From positions 1 through 6,745 of the forward strand of contig JAGRHM010000031.1 in NCBI GenBank assembly GCA_020445005.1: 6,745 bases of DNA, given 5' to 3'. The stretch's first letter is position 1; every line of letters begins with the position of its first letter. The DNA comes from Candidatus Competibacteraceae bacterium (lineage in GTDB: Bacteria > Pseudomonadota > Gammaproteobacteria > Competibacterales > Competibacteraceae). Positions 5,763 to 6,745 of this stretch are shown here, piece by piece. Below the pieces are notes generated by a model. It did no database searches, had not been told where the DNA came from, and saw only the letters and a program-made list of their open reading frames with translations. Made by a program: the position numbers and the translations under genes.

Positions 5763-6745
5763 ATGTCTCCTTCTGACTCTTCTCACGCCGCTGAACGTCT
5801 GCTCACCTTGCAGGAAGCCATCGCTATCGCGCTGCAATCCATTCAGCCGATTACTGAAATCGAGTCAGTTCCTTTGCTTGGCGCTGAAGGGCGGGTGCTG
5901 GCAGGTGATCTGCTGGCCCGCCTGGATGTTCCGCCTGGCGACAACTCGGCAATGGATGGTTTCGCCGTGCATTGGAGTGACCTGTCGCCTGACGTAACGA
6001 CTCGGCTTCCCGTGATCGGCCAGGCGCTGGCCGGTCACCGTTATGCTCACCCCGTTCCGCGTGGCGCGGCGGTGCGCATCACCACCGGCGCGCTGCTTCC
6101 TGAAGGGCCGGATACTGTGATCATGCAGGAACACTGCCGCATCGCTCCGGATGAAACCTGGGTGGAAATTGAATCCAGGACGACGAGCCGGCTTCGACCG
6201 GGCGAGAATATTCGTCGACGCGGCGAGGATGTTCAGGCCGGAACGATCTTCTTGAACCACGGTCGCCGACTGCGTCCACAAGAAATCGCCTTAGCCGCCG
6301 GGCAGGGGCTCACTCATCTGCAGGTCATTCGCCAACCTCGGATAGCCGTAGCATCCACCGGCGATGAACTGTATGAACCCGGCGTGGAACTGCCGCCTGG
6401 CGCTATCTATGAATCGAATCGTTATCTGTTGATCGGCCTGCTGCGCCGACTTGGCTGCGCCGTCACTGACCTGGGCATCCTGCGCGACAACCGGGATGCT
6501 TTATTGTCCACCTTGCGCTGCGCTGCCGCCGATCACGACGTACTGTTAACTTCGGGCGGCGTCTCGGTGGGGACCGCTGATCTTGTGAAGGAAGCAATTG
6601 CTGAATTAGGCCAGATCGCATTCTGGCGATTGGCGGTCAAACCGGGTAAACCCGTGACCTTCGGGCGCATCGCAGATTGTCTGATATTGGGTTTGCCGGG
6701 TAACCCTGTGTCAGTGATGATGTCGTTCCTGCTGTTCGCCCGGCC
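5763..6745 (+). CDS. moeA: Molybdopterin molybdotransferase MoeA (3' end outside window)
   Basis: MoeA inserts molybdate into adenylylated molybdopterin to finish the molybdenum cofactor in the cytoplasm. The frame is open for 327 codons to the window end. E. coli MoeA has 411 residues, so roughly the last fifth, the C-terminal domain, is missing. Motifs in order are DNSAMDGFAV, RITTGALLPEGPDTVIMQE, GENIRRRGEDV, STGDEL, ESNRYLL, LTSGGVSVGTADLVK, FWRLAVKPGKPVTFG and GLPGNPVS. Asp65, Thr108, Glu202, Asp242 and Asp273 match the important E. coli residues Asp59, Thr100, Glu188, Asp228 and Asp259, so the active site looks intact. ATG 5763 is the first start after the in-frame TGA at 5751. No Shine-Dalgarno precedes it. 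Nothing in the window indicates which molybdoenzyme it serves, and no other cofactor gene is visible. Confidence 0.95.
   Translation, partial: MSPSDSSHAAERLLTLQEAIAIALQSIQPITEIESVPLLGAEGRVLAGDLLARLDVPPGDNSAMDGFAVHWSDLSPDVTTRLPVIGQALAGHRYAHPVPRGAAVRITTGALLPEGPDTVIMQEHCRIAPDETWVEIESRTTSRLRPGENIRRRGEDVQAGTIFLNHGRRLRPQEIALAAGQGLTHLQVIRQPRIAVASTGDELYEPGVELPPGAIYESNRYLLIGLLRRLGCAVTDLGILRDNRDALLSTLRCAAADHDVLLTSGGVSVGTADLVKEAIAELGQIAFWRLAVKPGKPVTFGRIADCLILGLPGNPVSVMMSFLLFAR

Noticed and set aside
5653..5997. A 114-codon + strand open frame overlapping the start of moeA.
   Set aside because: It is out of frame with moeA over most of its length, lacks any recognisable motif, and moeA is certain in the overlapping region.

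Overview
The window is a GC-rich bacterial stretch in which every supportable gene lies on the + strand. It carries most of a leucine/isovalerate degradation (liu) operon, then a small exported DsrE-family protein, then the first three quarters of a molybdenum-cofactor gene, moeA. Protein sequences, the liuA-B-C-D gene order and a REP-like palindrome between genes fit a proteobacterium, most likely a gammaproteobacterium. That assignment is inference: no rRNA or other phylogenetic marker is present.

Positions 1-5037 hold the operon. It starts inside liuA (isovaleryl-CoA dehydrogenase, C-terminal half), followed by liuB (methylcrotonyl-CoA carboxylase carboxyltransferase subunit), liuC (methylglutaconyl-CoA hydratase) and liuD (biotin-carrying subunit of the carboxylase). 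The gaps are only 1, 3 and 4 bases, so a single polycistronic mRNA with coupled translation is likely. Together the products take isovaleryl-CoA to 3-methylcrotonyl-CoA (LiuA), to 3-methylglutaconyl-CoA (LiuB plus LiuD, ATP and biotin dependent) and to HMG-CoA (LiuC). The last enzyme, HMG-CoA lyase (liuE), does not follow liuD here. The operon promoter and any regulator lie upstream of the window.

Positions 5038-5218 are non-coding and rich in dyads: a short hairpin just after liuD, a REP-like hairpin with perfect 8-bp arms, and a smaller dyad next to a possible -10 element. Positions 5219-5638 encode a 139-residue protein with a signal peptide and a CPMC cysteine pair. After a 124-base spacer with a terminator-like hairpin and a possible promoter, moeA begins at 5763 and runs off the end of the window.

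I see no defence system, mobile-element gene, CRISPR array, RNA gene or clearly new system. The most interesting items are the exported CPMC-containing DsrE-like protein and the REP-like palindrome.
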